Positions 7,857 through 17,316 are shown, counted from the first letter of the stretch. The stretch: DNA of 64,000 nucleotides from Cellulomonas cellasea (GCF_006538745.1 NZ_BJLR01000009.1:248001-312000); one strand, 5' to 3'. Numbers and translations: made by a program. The notes: a model not told the origin generated them from the letters alone.

Positions 7857-9629
7857 ATGACCGCGTCACCGACCGACCTCCCGGGCGTCACGACCGTCGG
7901 GACCGCTGCCGGGCCCGTCGAGCCGGCCACCACCCCGGAACCGTCCACGCGCCCCTCGACCGGCGACGTCACGCAGACCGCCGAGCCGTCCCCCGAGCCG
8001 ACCGCGACGCCCGACGAGGGCGCCACGGCACCGGCCCCGGAGCCGACGGCGTCCGCCTCCCCGACCGGGCCCGCGACGACCGTGCCCGCGGACCCCGTGC
8101 CGTCGCCGACGCCCACCGCGACCCCGACCGAGGCGCCCGCCGAGGCCCCGGTGCCCGTGCCGACGTCCATCGCCCCCGTCTGGACGGACCAGCCCGCGGT
8201 CGCGGCGTCCACCATCCCGACGGGTGCCCTCGTGACCGCCGTCCTCGTGCTCGTCGTCGTGCTCGCGGCGATCACGCTCGCGATCCTCGGCAGGCGCCGC
8301 CGGCCCGCGGTCGCGCCGCCCGGGGACGCGCTCGCGGCGGCCGACCCGACCCCGGTGGTCGCCCCGGTCCCCACGCACGTCGCGGCGGACGACGCCGGCC
8401 GTCGTGCCGAGACGGTGCGCTTCCTCATGGTCCTGGGCGAGGCGATGATCGACTCGAGCGTCCCGGTGGCCCAGGTCACGCAGACCCTCGAGCGGGTCGC
8501 GGCGGTCAACGACGCGGCGGACGTCGAGATCGTCGCGCTGCCCACGGCGCTGCTCGTGTCCCTGCCCGGCGGGGCGCACCCGCAGACCGCGGCGTCGTCC
8601 ACGGGCGTGCGGCAGCTGCGGCTGCACCAGGTCCAGGACGTGCTCGAGGTCGCCGAGCTCGCCGAGCGGGGCGGCCTCACGCCCGCCGAAGGGACGGCGC
8701 GCGTGCGCGCCGCCGTGGACGCTCCGCCCCTCTACAGCGGGCCGCTGCGGGTGCTCGGGTACATGGGGGTGTCGGCCGGCCTCGCGATGATCCTCGGCGG
8801 GAGCCTGGTCGACGTCCTCGCCGCGGCCGCGCTCGGGACCGTGATCGCCGGGGCGCTCGTGGCGGGCACGCGCGTCGCGGGGGCCTACCAGGCGCTGCTC
8901 GTGCTGGGCTGCGCGTTCGTGGTGTCCGTCGCGGTGTTCCTGCTCTCCCGCACCGGGGCCGACGTGGGGATGCTCGCGCCGCTCGTCGCACCGCTCGTGA
9001 GCTTCCTGCCCGGCGCGCTGCTCACGACCGCCGCGATCGACCTCGCGACGCGGCAGATGGTCGCCGGCTCGGCCCGGCTCGCCGCGGGCGGGATGCAGCT
9101 CGTGCTGCTCGCGCTCGGCGTGACGACGGCCGCGGCGCTCGTGGGGGTCCCGGCGTCCGACGTCGGGTCTGCGCCGTACCACCCGCTGGGCTGGGCGGGG
9201 CCGTGGCTGGGGGTCGCGGTCTACGGGGTCGGCGTCGTGCTGCACCACAGCGCGCGGCGCTCGGCGCTGCCCTGGATCCTGCTCGTGCTCACCGTCGCCT
9301 ATGCCGGTCAGGTGGTCGGCGGGCTGGTCTTCGGCGGCGTGTTCTCCGCGTTCGTCGGCGCGCTGCTCATGACGCTCGTCGCGATGTACGCCTCGACCCG
9401 CCCGACGGGGCCGCCGACGCTCGTCGGGTTCCTGCCCGGCTTCTGGCTCCTCGTGCCCGGGGCGCTCGGGCTCGTCGGCGTCACGTCGGTCCTCGGCGAC
9501 GACACGCGCGCGCTCACGACGGTCGTCACGGCCGCGACCACGATGGTCGCGATCTCGCTCGGCGTGCTCGCGGGGCTCGCGCTCGGGACGGCGCTGCGGC
9601 ACCGCGGGGGCGTGCTCGCGCGCAGCTGA
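7857..9629 (+). CDS. ThrE-like threonine/serine exporter family membrane protein
   Basis: A 590-residue protein in four parts: a Pro/Thr/Ala/Glu-rich N-terminal region of about 110 residues; one membrane helix at about 123-145 (LVTAVLVLVVVLAAITLAIL) followed by RRRR; a soluble domain at about 180-285 (RFLMVLGEAMIDSSVPVAQVTQTLERV, ALPTALLVSLPGG) typical of the N-terminal ThrE domain; and about ten membrane helices matching the two ThrE permease halves. Corynebacterium ThrE exports threonine and serine by proton motive force; the substrate here is assumed from the family. The additional N-terminal disordered region and extra helix are unusual compared with ThrE of about 490 residues. ATG 7857 has GAGAGG 6 nt upstream. 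It is transcribed alone and closed by the hairpin at 9601-9644. Confidence 0.75.
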   Translation: MTASPTDLPGVTTVGTAAGPVEPATTPEPSTRPSTGDVTQTAEPSPEPTATPDEGATAPAPEPTASASPTGPATTVPADPVPSPTPTATPTEAPAEAPVPVPTSIAPVWTDQPAVAASTIPTGALVTAVLVLVVVLAAITLAILGRRRRPAVAPPGDALAAADPTPVVAPVPTHVAADDAGRRAETVRFLMVLGEAMIDSSVPVAQVTQTLERVAAVNDAADVEIVALPTALLVSLPGGAHPQTAASSTGVRQLRLHQVQDVLEVAELAERGGLTPAEGTARVRAAVDAPPLYSGPLRVLGYMGVSAGLAMILGGSLVDVLAAAALGTVIAGALVAGTRVAGAYQALLVLGCAFVVSVAVFLLSRTGADVGMLAPLVAPLVSFLPGALLTTAAIDLATRQMVAGSARLAAGGMQLVLLALGVTTAAALVGVPASDVGSAPYHPLGWAGPWLGVAVYGVGVVLHHSARRSALPWILLVLTVAYAGQVVGGLVFGGVFSAFVGALLMTLVAMYASTRPTGPPTLVGFLPGFWLLVPGALGLVGVTSVLGDDTRALTTVVTAATTMVAISLGVLAGLALGTALRHRGGVLARS

Positions 9630-9644
9630 GCACGCCCCCGCGGT
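9601..9644. terminator. Bidirectional hairpin between convergent genes
   Basis: Positions 9601-9617 and 9628-9644 are perfectly complementary 17-bp arms around a 10-nt loop. The left arm is inside the last codons of the ThrE-like gene and its stop codon lies at 9627-9629. The S9 peptidase gene ends 12 bp further right on the opposite strand, so the hairpin can serve both transcripts. No U-tract follows on either side. Confidence 0.75.
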
Positions 9645-9655
9645 CGCCGCACGCG

Positions 9656-11854
9656 TCAGCCCAGCAGCTCCGGCAGCGCGGGCGCGTCGTCCTCGGTCAG
9701 CCCGAGGACGTGCTGCGCGAGGAACGCCTCGACGACCTGGTACCAGACGACGGCGTGCTGCGGCGTGAGGATCCAGTGGTTCTCGTCGGGGTAGTACAGG
9801 AACCGGTGCGGCGTCACGCCGTCCTCGTCCGCGGCCAGGCCCGAGTGCGCGACGAGCTCGTACCAGAGCCGCAGCCCCTCGCCGATCGGCACCCGGTAGT
9901 CCTTGTCGCCGTGGACCACGAGCATCGGGGTGACGATCTGCTCGACGAAGCGGTGCGGGGAGTTCTCGAGCGCCATCTCGTCGGTCATCTCGCGCGCCCA
10001 GTAGTACGCCGCGTCGGTCGTCGGGCCGAACTGGTCGAGCGCCCACAGGCTCGCGTGCGTGACGACCGCCCGGAACCGGTCGGTGTGCCCCGCGACCCAG
10101 TTGGCCATGTAGCCGCCGAACGAGCCGCCCATCGCCGCGGTGCGCGTCTCGTCGACGTCGGGCCGGGCCTCGGCCGCGTCGGTCGCCGCCATGAGGTCGG
10201 TGTAGGGCGCCGCGCCCCACGAGCCCCAGCCGCGCTGCACGAAGTCCTGGCCGTACCCGGTGGACAGCGCCGGGTCGGGCAGCAGGACGGCGTACCCCTG
10301 CGCGACGAGCAGCCACGGGTTCCAGCGCCACGACCACGCGTTCCACGAGCCGAGCGGGCCGCCGTGGATCCACAGCAGCAGCGGCGCGGGGTTCTCGGCC
10401 GACGCGCCCTCGGGCAGCGCGAGCCACGACCGGACGCGCACGCCGTCGGCCGCGGTGGCCTCGACGTCCTCGAGCGTCCCGGGCAGGGCGGGGGTCGCCG
10501 CCGGGCTGCGCAGCGCGGTCGCCGCGACGGGGCTGCCCGACGCGAGCGCCGCGGCGAGGTCGACCCGCACCGGGTGCGCCGGGGCGAGGTAGGACGCCCG
10601 CAGCGCGTAGAGCGTCGCGCCGTCGGGGCTCACCTGGAGGTCCGTGAACGCGGCGTCGTCGCTCGTCACGCGCGTGACCGCGCCGGACGCGACGTCGACG
10701 TGGAAGACCGGCGCACGCCCGTCGTCGTCGGCCACCACGAGCAGGCCGGTCGAGTCCGGGAGCCACGTCGCACCGTGCGGCCAGCGGTCCCAGTCCGCGG
10801 CGAGCGTGCGCGGCTCCCCCGAGCCGTCGAGCGCCACCACCTGGAGCGACACGGCGGGCGCGCGGTGCGGCGTCGAGATCGTCTCGCGCTCGTAGGCGAC
10901 CCAGCGCCCGTCGGGCGAGACGACCGGGGAGCCCAGGTCGGCGGCGTCGTCGTCCACGAGGACCCGCCGCTCGCCCGTCGCGACGTCGATCGCGACGAGC
11001 CGGCTGTGGACCGCCCCGCGGGCCTGCGGCACCGACCAGCCGGTGACGACCGTGCGGCCGTCGGGCGTGAGCGCGTACCCCTGCTCGACGAGCGCCGCCG
11101 CGGCACCCGGCGTGAGGTCGCGCAGCTCGGGGCGCTCGTCGGGCACGCCCGCGTGCAGGTGCTCGAGGCCCGAGACGTCGTCGGCGCCCACGTCGCTCGT
11201 CGCCGCCGCGGGCAGCGTCGCGGCGAACAGGTGCGGGGTCGCCGGGCCGAGGTCGTGGTCCCAGTACCGGACCGGGTAGGTCGAGTGCAGGATCGCCGCG
11301 ACCTTCTTCTCCTTGCGCGCCTTGCGCAGCCGGTCGTCCTCCGCGCCGTCGACCGCACGCGGCAGGACGTCCGACGCGACGAGCACGACCGACGCCTCGG
11401 CGGCGACCTTGATCCCGCCGAGCCCGGCACCCCGCGCCGCGACGACCCGCGCCTCGCCGCCGCGCGCGGGCAGCAGCCACAGCGCGGGCGCCGGCTCGTC
11501 GTCCGCCCCCTCCTGCGGGTCCGGGTCGGGGCGCGCGCTCGTGAACAGCAGGTCGCCGGACGGCGTGAACGCCGCGCCGGACTCGCCCTTGGCGCTGCGC
11601 GTCAGCCGCCGCGCGGGCTCGCGGCCCTCCGGGTCGACCTCCCACAGGGCGGTCAGGTACGCGGTCCTCTTCGGGTCGAGCGTCGCGACCGACGTCACGA
11701 GGCGGGAGCCGTCGCGCGAGAGGGCGAGGCCCGAGACGCGCGGGAGCGCGACGTAGGCGTCGAGGTCGTGGAACGGGGTGGCGGGTGCGGGCCGGGCGTC
11801 GGGCGCGGGTGTCGCGTCGGGCGCGGGGCCGCCGGAGGTGGTGTCGGTGGTCAC
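9656..11854 (-). CDS. S9 family prolyl-oligopeptidase-type serine peptidase
   Basis: A 732-residue cytoplasmic peptidase (no signal; the first 27 residues are Pro/Ala-rich). Residues 30-460 form the beta-propeller (repeats such as LALSRDGSRLVT, AFTPSGDLLF, VVSPDGRWVAYE and LQVSPDGATLYALR). The catalytic alpha/beta hydrolase domain follows: IHGGP at 496-500, nucleophile Ser578 in GGSFGGYM, Asp652 in HGDKDYRV, His693 in DENHW. The layout matches acylaminoacyl-peptidase/dipeptidyl-peptidase-like S9C enzymes, which cleave short peptides. It ends against the ThrE-like gene with a shared hairpin and is divergent from the DUF4037 gene, from which it is separated by 110 bp. No Shine-Dalgarno stronger than GTGGG is seen at the ATG. 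Confidence 0.9.
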   Translation of the reverse strand: MTTDTTSGGPAPDATPAPDARPAPATPFHDLDAYVALPRVSGLALSRDGSRLVTSVATLDPKRTAYLTALWEVDPEGREPARRLTRSAKGESGAAFTPSGDLLFTSARPDPDPQEGADDEPAPALWLLPARGGEARVVAARGAGLGGIKVAAEASVVLVASDVLPRAVDGAEDDRLRKARKEKKVAAILHSTYPVRYWDHDLGPATPHLFAATLPAAATSDVGADDVSGLEHLHAGVPDERPELRDLTPGAAAALVEQGYALTPDGRTVVTGWSVPQARGAVHSRLVAIDVATGERRVLVDDDAADLGSPVVSPDGRWVAYERETISTPHRAPAVSLQVVALDGSGEPRTLAADWDRWPHGATWLPDSTGLLVVADDDGRAPVFHVDVASGAVTRVTSDDAAFTDLQVSPDGATLYALRASYLAPAHPVRVDLAAALASGSPVAATALRSPAATPALPGTLEDVEATAADGVRVRSWLALPEGASAENPAPLLLWIHGGPLGSWNAWSWRWNPWLLVAQGYAVLLPDPALSTGYGQDFVQRGWGSWGAAPYTDLMAATDAAEARPDVDETRTAAMGGSFGGYMANWVAGHTDRFRAVVTHASLWALDQFGPTTDAAYYWAREMTDEMALENSPHRFVEQIVTPMLVVHGDKDYRVPIGEGLRLWYELVAHSGLAADEDGVTPHRFLYYPDENHWILTPQHAVVWYQVVEAFLAQHVLGLTEDDAPALPELLG

Positions 11855-11964
11855 CCACAGTGGTCTACCACCCGGGCGCCGCTCGGTGTCGGCAACCGGG
11901 GCGGCGTGCCCTGCGCCCGGTGCCTGGCGAGGCCCGTGCGGCGGCGGTGCGCCAGCATGGGCCG

Positions 11965-13047
11965 GTGCACACCGACGCGCTCGACCTGGCCCGCTCGTAC
12001 TGGGACGCGGTCGTCGAGCCGCTGGTCCAGCGCCACCGACCGGGCCTGCCGCTCGCCGCCGGCCGGCTGGGCGGCGGCTCCGACGTGCTCGGGCTCGACG
12101 ACGCGATGTCGCGGGACCACGACTGGGGCCTGCGCCTGACGCTGCTCGTGCCGCGCGAGCACGTCGACGCCGTGCGGGACGGGCTGGAGGCGGACCTGCC
12201 CGACACGTTCCGGGGCCGGCCGACGCGGTTCGCGACGAGCTGGGACGCCCGCGTCCGGCACCGGGTCGAGGTCGCCGATCCGGACGACTTCGCCGGTGCG
12301 CGGCTGAGCGTCGACGTGACGCGGGCCTGGGACGTGCACGACTGGCTCACGCTGACCGGTCAGGCGGTGCTCGAGGTCACCGCCGGACCGGTCTTCGTCG
12401 ACACCGCCGGTCGCCTCGACGCGGTGCGCACCCGCCTCGCGTGGTACCCCGACGACGTGTGGCGCCACGTCGTCGCGTGCGACTGGCAGCGCATCGACCA
12501 GGAGCTGCCGTTCGTCGGCCGGTGCGCCGAGCGCGGGGACGACCTCGGCTCACGCGTTGTCGCCGGTCGCCTCGTCCGGTCCGCGCTGCACCTCGGGTTC
12601 CTGCTCGAGCGCCGCTGGGCGCCGTACCCCAAGTGGACCGGCTCGGTGTTCCGCGGCCTCCCGCGGGCGTCGGCGGCGTGGGCCGCGCTGAACGCCGCAC
12701 TGGCCGCGGACGACTGGCGAGCCCGGGAACAGGCGCTCTGCGAGGCCCTGGCCGTCCTTCTCGACGTGCAGCGCGGGGCGGGACTGCCGTCGCCCGCCCA
12801 CGCGACGCGCGCGTTCTTCGACCGGCCGTACCGGTGCGTCGACCCCGAGGTTCCGGGCGCGCTCCTCGCGGAGGTCCACGATCCGGACGTCCTCGCGCTC
12901 CCCCGCGGGGTGGGCTCGGTCGAGCAGTGGGTCGACGACGTCGCCGTCCTCGCAGACGGCGGACGCCGGTCGGCGGTCGTCGCGGGCGTCGCGGGCGTCG
13001 GCCCGGCGCTCAGCGACCCGGGGAGTCCCGGTCCGCGAGGCGCGTGA
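11965..13047 (+). CDS. DUF4037 domain nucleotidyltransferase-like protein
   Basis: A 360-residue protein starting at GTG 11965 (VHTDALDLARSYWDAVVEPL). Residues 34-60 contain GGSDVLGLDDAMSRDHDWGL, the GS-x(n)-D-x-D nucleotidyltransferase signature as found in DUF4037 proteins. The remainder is helical with WDVHDWLTLTGQAVLEVTAG, the WYPDDVWRHVVACDW segment, and PKWTGSVFRGLP, all usual in the family. Related proteins are thought to modify a small molecule or protein; no substrate is known. An open frame continues upstream but that sequence is Arg-rich noise. The last 38 bp overlap the 3' end of the convergent CopD/CtaG gene, so the two messages are antisense at their ends. Confidence 0.75.
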   Translation: MHTDALDLARSYWDAVVEPLVQRHRPGLPLAAGRLGGGSDVLGLDDAMSRDHDWGLRLTLLVPREHVDAVRDGLEADLPDTFRGRPTRFATSWDARVRHRVEVADPDDFAGARLSVDVTRAWDVHDWLTLTGQAVLEVTAGPVFVDTAGRLDAVRTRLAWYPDDVWRHVVACDWQRIDQELPFVGRCAERGDDLGSRVVAGRLVRSALHLGFLLERRWAPYPKWTGSVFRGLPRASAAWAALNAALAADDWRAREQALCEALAVLLDVQRGAGLPSPAHATRAFFDRPYRCVDPEVPGALLAEVHDPDVLALPRGVGSVEQWVDDVAVLADGGRRSAVVAGVAGVGPALSDPGSPGPRGA

Positions 13048-15163
13048 GCATGGCGTTGTACTCGTCCATCTCGGTGTCGCCGTCGCGGTCGACGACGCGG
13101 TCCCGGCGCTTCGCGACCCGCTCCTCCGAGCGGGACCACGCGACGATGACGGCGATCGCGAGCACGAGGGTCGGGAGCTCGCCGATGCCCCAGGCGATGC
13201 CGCCGCCGCGCTGCTGGTCGGCGAGCGCCGTCGGCCCCCACTCGCGCCCGAGCAGCCCGAACCAGTCGGCCACGAGGAGCGCCTCGCCGCTCATGAGCGC
13301 GACCCCGAAGAACGCGTGGAACGCCATGGTCGCGAACAGCAGCAGGATGCGCTGCGTGTACGGCGGCCGGCTCGGCCCGGGGTCGATCCCGACGAGCGCG
13401 TTCGCAAAGAGGTACCCGGCGAGCGAGAAGTGCACGACCATCGCCACGTGGCCGACGGGGTTGCGCAGCGCCCACTCGAAGATGCCGGAGTAGTAGAAGA
13501 GCACCATCGACCCGGCGAAGTTCACCGCGGCGACGAGCGGGTGCGCCAGGAACGTCCCGAACCGGCTGTGCACGAGCGTGAGCAGCCACTCGCGCGGGCC
13601 GCGGGAGAGGTCGCCGCGCAGCGTCGTCGGGCGGCCGGGGACGGCGCGGAGCGCGAGGGTGACGGGCGCCGCGAGCGTGAGCAGCAGCGGGACGACCATC
13701 GCGAGCACCATGTGCTGGACCATGTGCGCGCTGAACAGCACGTGCCCGTACATCGCGGGGCCGCCGGACGTGGTCCAGAAGAACACGACCATCCCGCTGA
13801 TCCACAGGGCCGTGCGCTGCCACGGCCACGTGTCGCCGCGCCGGTGCAGGCGCCGGACCCACCGCACGTAGACGACGATCCCGGCGACGGCGGCGACCGC
13901 GAACAGCAGGTCCCAGCGCCACTCGGTGAACCACCGCAGCGGCGTCGGCTCGGGCGGCAGCGCGTGGCCCGTGACGATCTCGGCGGGTGTCGGGCTCGTC
14001 GGCGGCTCCTGCGGCACCGGCGGCGCCGTCGACGACAGCGCGACGGCGACTCCCGAGACGGCACCCATGACGGCGATCTCGACGGCGACGACGCGCCAGA
14101 ACAGCCAGCCCGCGCCGGGGCCGGGGCGGTCGGCGGCGAGCCGGGGCAGCGCGGCCCGGCGGTGCGCGGCGCCGAGCAGCCCGAGGACGACGAACAGCGC
14201 GGCCTTGACCAGCACGAGCACGCCGTACCGGGTGCCGAGCCCGTCGAGGCCACCGAGCCGGATGAGGGCGTTCACCAGGCCGGAGACGGCGACGAGGACG
14301 AAGCACCAGCCGGCGACGGTGGAGTAGCGCTCGACGCTCGGGCGCAGGTCGTCCCCGAGCCGGCCGGCCAGCACCGCGAGCGCGGCGAGCGCCCCGATCC
14401 ACACGGCCGCGCCGACGAGGTGCAGGAACATCGAGCTCGTCGCGAGCTCGTGGCTCGTGGCGCCCGCGGCGTGGCCGCCCTGGGCCTGCTGCCACAGCGC
14501 GACGACCGTGAGCCCGGCGCACCAGGCGGCTCCCGTGGGGGTCTGCACGACGAGGGCGAGCGCGGTGACGACCGCCGCGACGACGACGATGCCGAGCTGG
14601 GTGCGGCCGAGGTCGACCTGCGTGACGTAGACGCCGAGCTCGTCGCCGAACGTCGACGAGCCGAGCGGGCGGCCCGACACGCTCGCGTAGCGGAGCACGA
14701 GGCCGAGCACCGACAGGACGGTCCACGTGCCGGCGGCGACGGCGGCGAGCGTGAGGTTCCGTGCGTAGGCGGTGGGGGCTGTGCGCGACCTGTCCGCCGG
14801 CGACCCGTCGGGCGCGTCGTCGGGACCGGGTGGGGGGCCCTCGGGTCGGCCGGCCCGGGGTGCACGGGCGTCGCCGGCGGCGCGGGAGCGGAGCGGGAGC
14901 ACGCCGACCGCGAGGACCAGCGCACCCAGGGTCAGCGAGCCCGCGAGCTCGGTGAGCGTCGTGGTGACGGGCAGGCCCCAGCGGACGAGCGCACCCGGGT
15001 CTGCCAGGACCGTCGGCAGCGCGGCCCGCGAGAACCACACGCCGAGCACCACCGCCACGACACCGGCGAGCGCGAGCCCGCCGAGCCGCACCGCAGCGCC
15101 GCGCCCGCCCGCCGCGGCGTCGGCGGCGGGGCGCACGGTCGCCGGGGTGCGTGTCGCGGTCAC
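13010..15163 (-). CDS. CopD-CtaG fusion: copper resistance D domain plus cytochrome c oxidase assembly factor domain
   Basis: A 717-residue polytopic membrane protein. The N-terminal half (to about residue 370) is CopD-like, with many helices and the GHAAGATSHELATSSMFLHLVGAAVWIGALAAL-type segment that supplies conserved histidines; the C-terminal half (about 410-690) is the caa3-type CtaG domain with YGHVLFSAHMVQHMVLAMVVP, HPLVAAVNFAGSMVLFYYSG and AMVVHFSLAGYLFANALVG. Such fusions are common in actinobacteria and are thought to supply copper for cytochrome oxidase CuB/CuA assembly. The C-terminal tail is basic/acidic (RDRVVDRDGDTEMDEYNAM). The GTG at 15163 is the best start before the first helix, although GGAGG is only 1 nt away; a later GTG (ATVRP) is possible. 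Its 3' end overlaps the DUF4037 gene. Confidence 0.85.
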   Translation of the reverse strand: MTATRTPATVRPAADAAAGGRGAAVRLGGLALAGVVAVVLGVWFSRAALPTVLADPGALVRWGLPVTTTLTELAGSLTLGALVLAVGVLPLRSRAAGDARAPRAGRPEGPPPGPDDAPDGSPADRSRTAPTAYARNLTLAAVAAGTWTVLSVLGLVLRYASVSGRPLGSSTFGDELGVYVTQVDLGRTQLGIVVVAAVVTALALVVQTPTGAAWCAGLTVVALWQQAQGGHAAGATSHELATSSMFLHLVGAAVWIGALAALAVLAGRLGDDLRPSVERYSTVAGWCFVLVAVSGLVNALIRLGGLDGLGTRYGVLVLVKAALFVVLGLLGAAHRRAALPRLAADRPGPGAGWLFWRVVAVEIAVMGAVSGVAVALSSTAPPVPQEPPTSPTPAEIVTGHALPPEPTPLRWFTEWRWDLLFAVAAVAGIVVYVRWVRRLHRRGDTWPWQRTALWISGMVVFFWTTSGGPAMYGHVLFSAHMVQHMVLAMVVPLLLTLAAPVTLALRAVPGRPTTLRGDLSRGPREWLLTLVHSRFGTFLAHPLVAAVNFAGSMVLFYYSGIFEWALRNPVGHVAMVVHFSLAGYLFANALVGIDPGPSRPPYTQRILLLFATMAFHAFFGVALMSGEALLVADWFGLLGREWGPTALADQQRGGGIAWGIGELPTLVLAIAVIVAWSRSEERVAKRRDRVVDRDGDTEMDEYNAMLTRLADRDSPGR

Positions 15164-15313
15164 CCCTCCATCATCGCCCGCGGCGGCGCGCCCGCGAGCC
15201 CCGGGGGACGTGAGGTGCGCCGCTCCGGCGCCCGGGCTCCGCCTGGACAGCGGGGACCGGGAGCCAGCACCCTCCCGGAGGCCGATGTCGGCGGTCGGGA
15301 ATAGTGTCGTGAA

Positions 15314-15325
15314 GCAACTAGTTGC
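15314..15325. promoter_or_regulatory. Perfect 12-bp palindrome, MarR-like operator upstream of the drug exporter
   Basis: GCAACTAGTTGC is a perfect palindrome at 98 bp before the exporter start and lies in the only AT-richer stretch of the gap. Its AACTAGTT core is the kind of site bound by MarR-type repressors of efflux pumps. No MarR or TetR gene adjoins it, so the cognate regulator must be elsewhere. Confidence 0.6.
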
Positions 15326-15422
15326 GTCGAGGGCTGCTCCGCCGACACCACGGGCACCTGCCACGCACCCTCCTGGGCCGACCGTCCGGGACACCCACCT
15401 CCGCTCCACCGAGAGGCCCGCG

Positions 15423-17294
15423 TTGTCCACGACCCCTGCGCCCCGCGTCGCGCCGCCCACCGCCACGTCCGGCCCGCCGACGCCGGGTGCGCCCGCGACC
15501 GGCGCGCCGACGTCGGGTGCCTCCACGGCCGGCCCGTCGCACCGCGAGATCGTCACGATCCTCGCGGGCCTCATGCTCGGCATGTTCCTCGGCGCCCTCG
15601 ACCAGACGATCGTCGCGACGTCGATCCGCACGATTGGCGACGACCTCCAGGGGCTGTCGCTCCAGGCGTGGGTCACGACGGCCTACCTGATGACCTCGAC
15701 GATTGCGACGCCGCTCTACGGCAAGCTCTCCGACATCTACGGGCGCAAGCCGTTCTACCTGCTCGCGATCAGCCTGTTCGTCGTCGGCTCGCTGCTGTGC
15801 GGGACGGCCGACTCGATGTACCAGCTCGCGGTGTACCGCGGCGTCCAGGGTCTCGGCGCGGGCGGCCTCATGGCGCTCGCGATCACCATCCTCGGGGACC
15901 TCGTCCCGCCGCGCGAGCGCGCCCGCTACCAGGCGTACTTCCTCGCCGTGTGGGGCACGTCCTCGGTCATCGGGCCCGTCATCGGCGGGTTCTTCGCCGG
16001 GGCCGACTCGATCCTCGGGCTCGACGGCTGGCGCTGGATCTTCCTCGTGAACGTCCCGCTCGGCGCGCTCGCGATCGCGGTCGTCGCACGCGTCCTGCAC
16101 CTGCCGCCCGTGCGCCGCGTCCAGCACCGGATCGACTGGCCCGGTGCGCTCATGCTCGTCGTCGGGCTCGTGCCGCTGCTGCTCGTCGCCGAGCAGGGCC
16201 GCGAGTGGGGCTGGACGTCGCCGCGCGCGCTGCTCTGCTACGCCGTCGGGCTCGTCGGCCTCGGGCTGTTCGTGGTCGCGGAGGTCGTCGCCAAGAAGGA
16301 CGCCCTGCTGCCGCTGCACCTGTTCCGCAACAAGACGTTCTCGGTCGGGGCCGGCGCGAACGTCGTCATCGGGCTCGGGATGTTCGGCGGGCTCGCGACG
16401 CTGCCGCTCTACCTGCAGATCGCCAAGGGCATGACGCCGACGGAGGCCGGGCTCACGCTCATCCCCTTCACGTTCGGGATCATGGCCGGCTCGATCATCA
16501 CCGGGCAGCTCACGTCGCGGACCGGCCGCTACAAGTGGTTCCCCGTCATCGGCACGGTGCTCATGGGCCTCGGCGCCCTGATGTTCTCGCGCCTGACCCC
16601 CGACACCGCCCTCGTCGAGGTCTTCGCCGACTCGATCGTCTTCGGCCTCGGGCTCGGCTTCACGATGCAGCCGCTCGTGCTCGCCGTGCAGAACGCCGTC
16701 CCGGTCCAGGACATGGGCGTCGCGACGTCCTCGTCGCTGTTCTTCCGGCAGGTCGGCGGGACGCTCGGGACCGCGGTGTTCCTGTCGATCCTGTTCACCA
16801 CGGTCGGCGACAACATCCGCGACGCGTTCGCGCGCCTCGCCGGCACGGACGACTTCCAGGCGGCGCTCGCCGACCCCGCGGTCGTCGCGGACCCGGCGAA
16901 CGCCCCGGTCCTCGAGATGGCGCAGGGCGGCGGCGGCGCGATGCCCTCGCTCGACGACTCGTCCTTCATCAATGCGCTCGACCCACGGCTCGCCCGCCCG
17001 TTCCTCGACGGCTTCGCCGAGTCGATCAGCTCCGTGCTGCTCATCGCGGCCGCCGTCATGGTGCTCGGCGTCGTCCTCACGGTGCTGCTGCCCGAGCTGC
17101 CGCTGCGCAACGTCTCGGGCATCCAGGGCCGGCTCGAGGACGAGGCCGCGGCGGACAAGGCGGCGGCCGAGGCGTCGGCGACGGCCGCTGCGGCGGGTGC
17201 CGCCGAGCCGACGGGCGCGGCTGCGGCCGGGCTGCCCGCGTCGGGCAGCGACGCGTCGCGCACGGAGGATCACGGGCCGGGCGACGGTCACTGA
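15423..17294 (+). CDS. MFS transporter, DHA2 (EmrB/QacA) family drug exporter, 14 TM
   Basis: A 623-residue exporter. After about 45 Pro/Ala/Thr-rich residues come the first helix IVTILAGLMLGMFLGALDQTIVATSIRTIGDDL (motif D1, LDxTIVxxALP-like) and motif A between helices 2 and 3 (GKLSDIYGRKPFYLL), then RGVQGLGAGGLM and the motif C region SVIGPVIGGFFAG, which mark 14-helix proton antiporters exporting drugs or metabolites. The C-terminal tail after about residue 560 is Ala-rich and cytosolic. The start is TTG 15423 with GAGAGG 6 nt upstream; frames extending further upstream cross the palindrome at 15314 and look non-coding. The gene stands alone, convergent with the GGDEF gene with only 22 bp between stops. 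Confidence 0.88.
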   Translation: MSTTPAPRVAPPTATSGPPTPGAPATGAPTSGASTAGPSHREIVTILAGLMLGMFLGALDQTIVATSIRTIGDDLQGLSLQAWVTTAYLMTSTIATPLYGKLSDIYGRKPFYLLAISLFVVGSLLCGTADSMYQLAVYRGVQGLGAGGLMALAITILGDLVPPRERARYQAYFLAVWGTSSVIGPVIGGFFAGADSILGLDGWRWIFLVNVPLGALAIAVVARVLHLPPVRRVQHRIDWPGALMLVVGLVPLLLVAEQGREWGWTSPRALLCYAVGLVGLGLFVVAEVVAKKDALLPLHLFRNKTFSVGAGANVVIGLGMFGGLATLPLYLQIAKGMTPTEAGLTLIPFTFGIMAGSIITGQLTSRTGRYKWFPVIGTVLMGLGALMFSRLTPDTALVEVFADSIVFGLGLGFTMQPLVLAVQNAVPVQDMGVATSSSLFFRQVGGTLGTAVFLSILFTTVGDNIRDAFARLAGTDDFQAALADPAVVADPANAPVLEMAQGGGGAMPSLDDSSFINALDPRLARPFLDGFAESISSVLLIAAAVMVLGVVLTVLLPELPLRNVSGIQGRLEDEAAADKAAAEASATAAAAGAAEPTGAAAAGLPASGSDASRTEDHGPGDGH

Positions 17295-17316
17295 CGCGTG
17301 CGTGCGCGCCGGGCCG

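Noticed and set aside
7844-12139. A very long forward open frame of over 1400 codons across the ThrE-like gene and antisense to the S9 peptidase
   Set aside because: It is a side effect of high third-position GC. The translation is Arg/Asp/Gly-rich with no domain, while the other frames give clear ThrE and S9 domains.
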